Below the pieces are notes generated by a model. The model did no database searches, was not told the DNA's origin, and saw only the letters and a program-made list of their open reading frames with translations. The position numbers and the translations under genes are program-made. From an uncultured Mucispirillum sp. (GTDB lineage Bacteria > Chrysiogenota > Deferribacteres > Deferribacterales > Mucispirillaceae): DNA of 8,663 nt. Positions 5,609-8,663 of the stretch are shown here, one piece after another. Within the stretch, counting starts at the first letter, position 1. Every line of letters begins with the position of its first letter. The stretch covers positions 1 to 8,663 of the forward strand of contig CAMEZN010000054.1 in assembly GCA_945947845.1 (NCBI GenBank). The letters are read 5' to 3'.

Positions 5609-6808
5609 ATGGAATTACTTTCTCCCGCAGGAAATTTTGAAAAATTAAAGGCAGCTGTTCGTTTTGGAGCAGATGCAGTATTTATGGGCGGTCCAGCTTT
5701 TGGGCTGCGTGCAAATGCAGGAAACTTTACTTTTGATGAAATGGAAGAAGCGTTTAAATATCTTCATGAAAGGGGTAAAAAAGGGTATGTTACAGTAAAT
5801 ATTTACCCGCAGACTCATGAGCTTGATAATATAAGAGATTATCTAAAAAAATGTGAGCAGTTAGGAGCAGATGCTTTAATTATAAGCGACCCGGGTATAT
5901 TTTCAATTGTTAAGCAGGAAGGCATAAAAACACCTGTATCTATAAGCACTCAGGCAAATACAACAAACCTTGCAGCTGTTAATTTCTGGGCATCTCTTGG
6001 TGCACAGCGGGTTATTATGGCAAGAGAAGTAAGAAAAGAAGATTTAATTGAAATTATGAAACATGCAGAATGTGAAGTAGAAACATTTATTCATGGAGCA
6101 ATATGTATATCTATGAGCGGCAGATGTTTAATCAGCTCATATATGACTGGAAAAGATGCAAATAACGGCGAATGCACTCACCCTTGCAGGTGGAACTATG
6201 CTTTAATGGAAGAAAAACGGGAAGGAGAATATTTCCCTGTTTATGAAGATGAAAGGGGCACATATTTATATAATTCAAAAGATTTATGTCTGCTTGACAG
6301 GATTGGCGAACTTGTAAAAATGGGCTCTGCCAGCGGTAAAATAGAAGGCAGAATGAAAAGTATAATGTATGTATCTATTGTAACTGGGGTATACAGGCAG
6401 GCAATAGATGCTGCAATGAAAGATGCAGATAATTATAAACCGCTTCCAGAATGGCGGCATTTACTTGAAAGTGTAAGCAACAGGGGTTATATTGAAGGGT
6501 TTTACGGCGGCGAATATGATACAACAGCAATAAATAGAGAAACATGTGGTTATTCCCGCTCTGCTGCTTTTTTAGGTGTTGCTTTAAAAGACAGCTCAAA
6601 TGATGAATTACTAATCACTTGCAGGGCAAAATTTGCACCTAATGAAGAAATAACTATCCTTACTCCTGATTTGAAAAAAATAAATGTTACACCAGAAATA
6701 ATATTAGATGAAGGCGGAAATAAAGTAGAAGCTACAAGACCAAACTATATCTATAAACTGCCTTTTAAAGATAAAGCAGTAGAAGGTTCGCTTGTTATGA
6801 GGTTTTAA
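5609..6808 (+). CDS. trhP: U32-family tRNA uridine hydroxylation protein TrhP (YegQ-like)
   Basis: 399-aa U32 family protein, often annotated as a collagenase-like peptidase. Its closest characterised relatives (E. coli TrhP/YegQ, B. subtilis TrhP1/TrhP2) take part in prephenate-dependent hydroxylation of wobble U34 in tRNA to 5-hydroxyuridine. The N-terminus MELLSPAGN starts a TIM-barrel-type domain. The U32 signature ETFIHGAICISMSGRCLIS is at 158-176, and Cys166, Cys173, Cys189 and Cys193 match the iron-sulfur ligand positions of YegQ. KIEGRMKS at 244-251 and RGYIEGF at 292-298 are also typical. The region from about 315 to the end matches the small C-terminal U32 domain. AGGA at 5596-5599 lies 9 nt before the ATG. 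The gene abuts ligA. The peptidase label is probably misleading; the TrhP assignment rests on remembered family motifs. Confidence 0.88.
   Translation: MELLSPAGNFEKLKAAVRFGADAVFMGGPAFGLRANAGNFTFDEMEEAFKYLHERGKKGYVTVNIYPQTHELDNIRDYLKKCEQLGADALIISDPGIFSIVKQEGIKTPVSISTQANTTNLAAVNFWASLGAQRVIMAREVRKEDLIEIMKHAECEVETFIHGAICISMSGRCLISSYMTGKDANNGECTHPCRWNYALMEEKREGEYFPVYEDERGTYLYNSKDLCLLDRIGELVKMGSASGKIEGRMKSIMYVSIVTGVYRQAIDAAMKDADNYKPLPEWRHLLESVSNRGYIEGFYGGEYDTTAINRETCGYSRSAAFLGVALKDSSNDELLITCRAKFAPNEEITILTPDLKKINVTPEIILDEGGNKVEATRPNYIYKLPFKDKAVEGSLVMRF
6799..6802 (+). promoter_or_regulatory. ligA ribosome-binding site inside the trhP 3' end
   Basis: GAGG lies within the last codons of trhP, 6 nt before the ligA ATG at 6809. 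The trhP stop TAA (6806-6808) directly touches that ATG, suggesting translational coupling. Confidence 0.75.

Positions 6809-8663
<1,855 letters not shown>

Noticed and set aside
6375..6599. Minus-strand open frame within trhP
   Set aside because: It is a shadow of the conserved trhP coding sequence.

Overview
The window is a low-GC, AT-rich bacterial chromosome segment with a Gram-negative look: two secreted lipoproteins with type II signal peptides, an NAD+-dependent DNA ligase, and a U32-family iron-sulfur enzyme. Poly-C tracts in promoters suggest a host-associated lifestyle. A Deferribacterota-like gut organism (Mucispirillum type) is my best guess, but nothing in the sequence proves it.

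Layout: (1) 7-1314, plus strand, a complete PLP-dependent class I/II aminotransferase. (2) 1315-1779, a non-coding stretch with two large hairpins of the same architecture but different arm sequences, a half copy of the first hairpin, and an intrinsic terminator for the next gene. (3) 1780-3042, minus strand, lipoprotein 1, with its own promoter. (4) 3043-3459, a non-coding gap holding that promoter and the terminator of the next gene. (5) 3460-5409, minus strand, lipoprotein 2, also with its own promoter. (6) 5410-5608, a divergent promoter region. (7) 5609-8663, plus strand, a trhP-ligA pair with no intergenic base; ligA runs off the window.

The most interesting system is the lipoprotein pair. 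The two proteins are related over their N-terminal regions, and both carry a Cys-containing ASH-like (choice-of-anchor D) Ig-type segment. Each is preceded by the same promoter design: a perfect TTGACA box, a perfect TATAAT box, and a homopolymeric C tract (9 and 10 C) inside the spacer. The spacers are 15 and 19 nt, two short and two long of the usual 17. This is the classic layout for phase variation of transcription by slipped-strand mispairing. The two genes would need opposite changes in tract length to reach the optimum, so they should switch independently and give a mixed population of surface lipoprotein states.

The second notable structure is the hairpin family at 1317-1631. Paired arms differ completely between the two full units yet remain complementary within each, while short motifs in the internal loops and apical stem are conserved.
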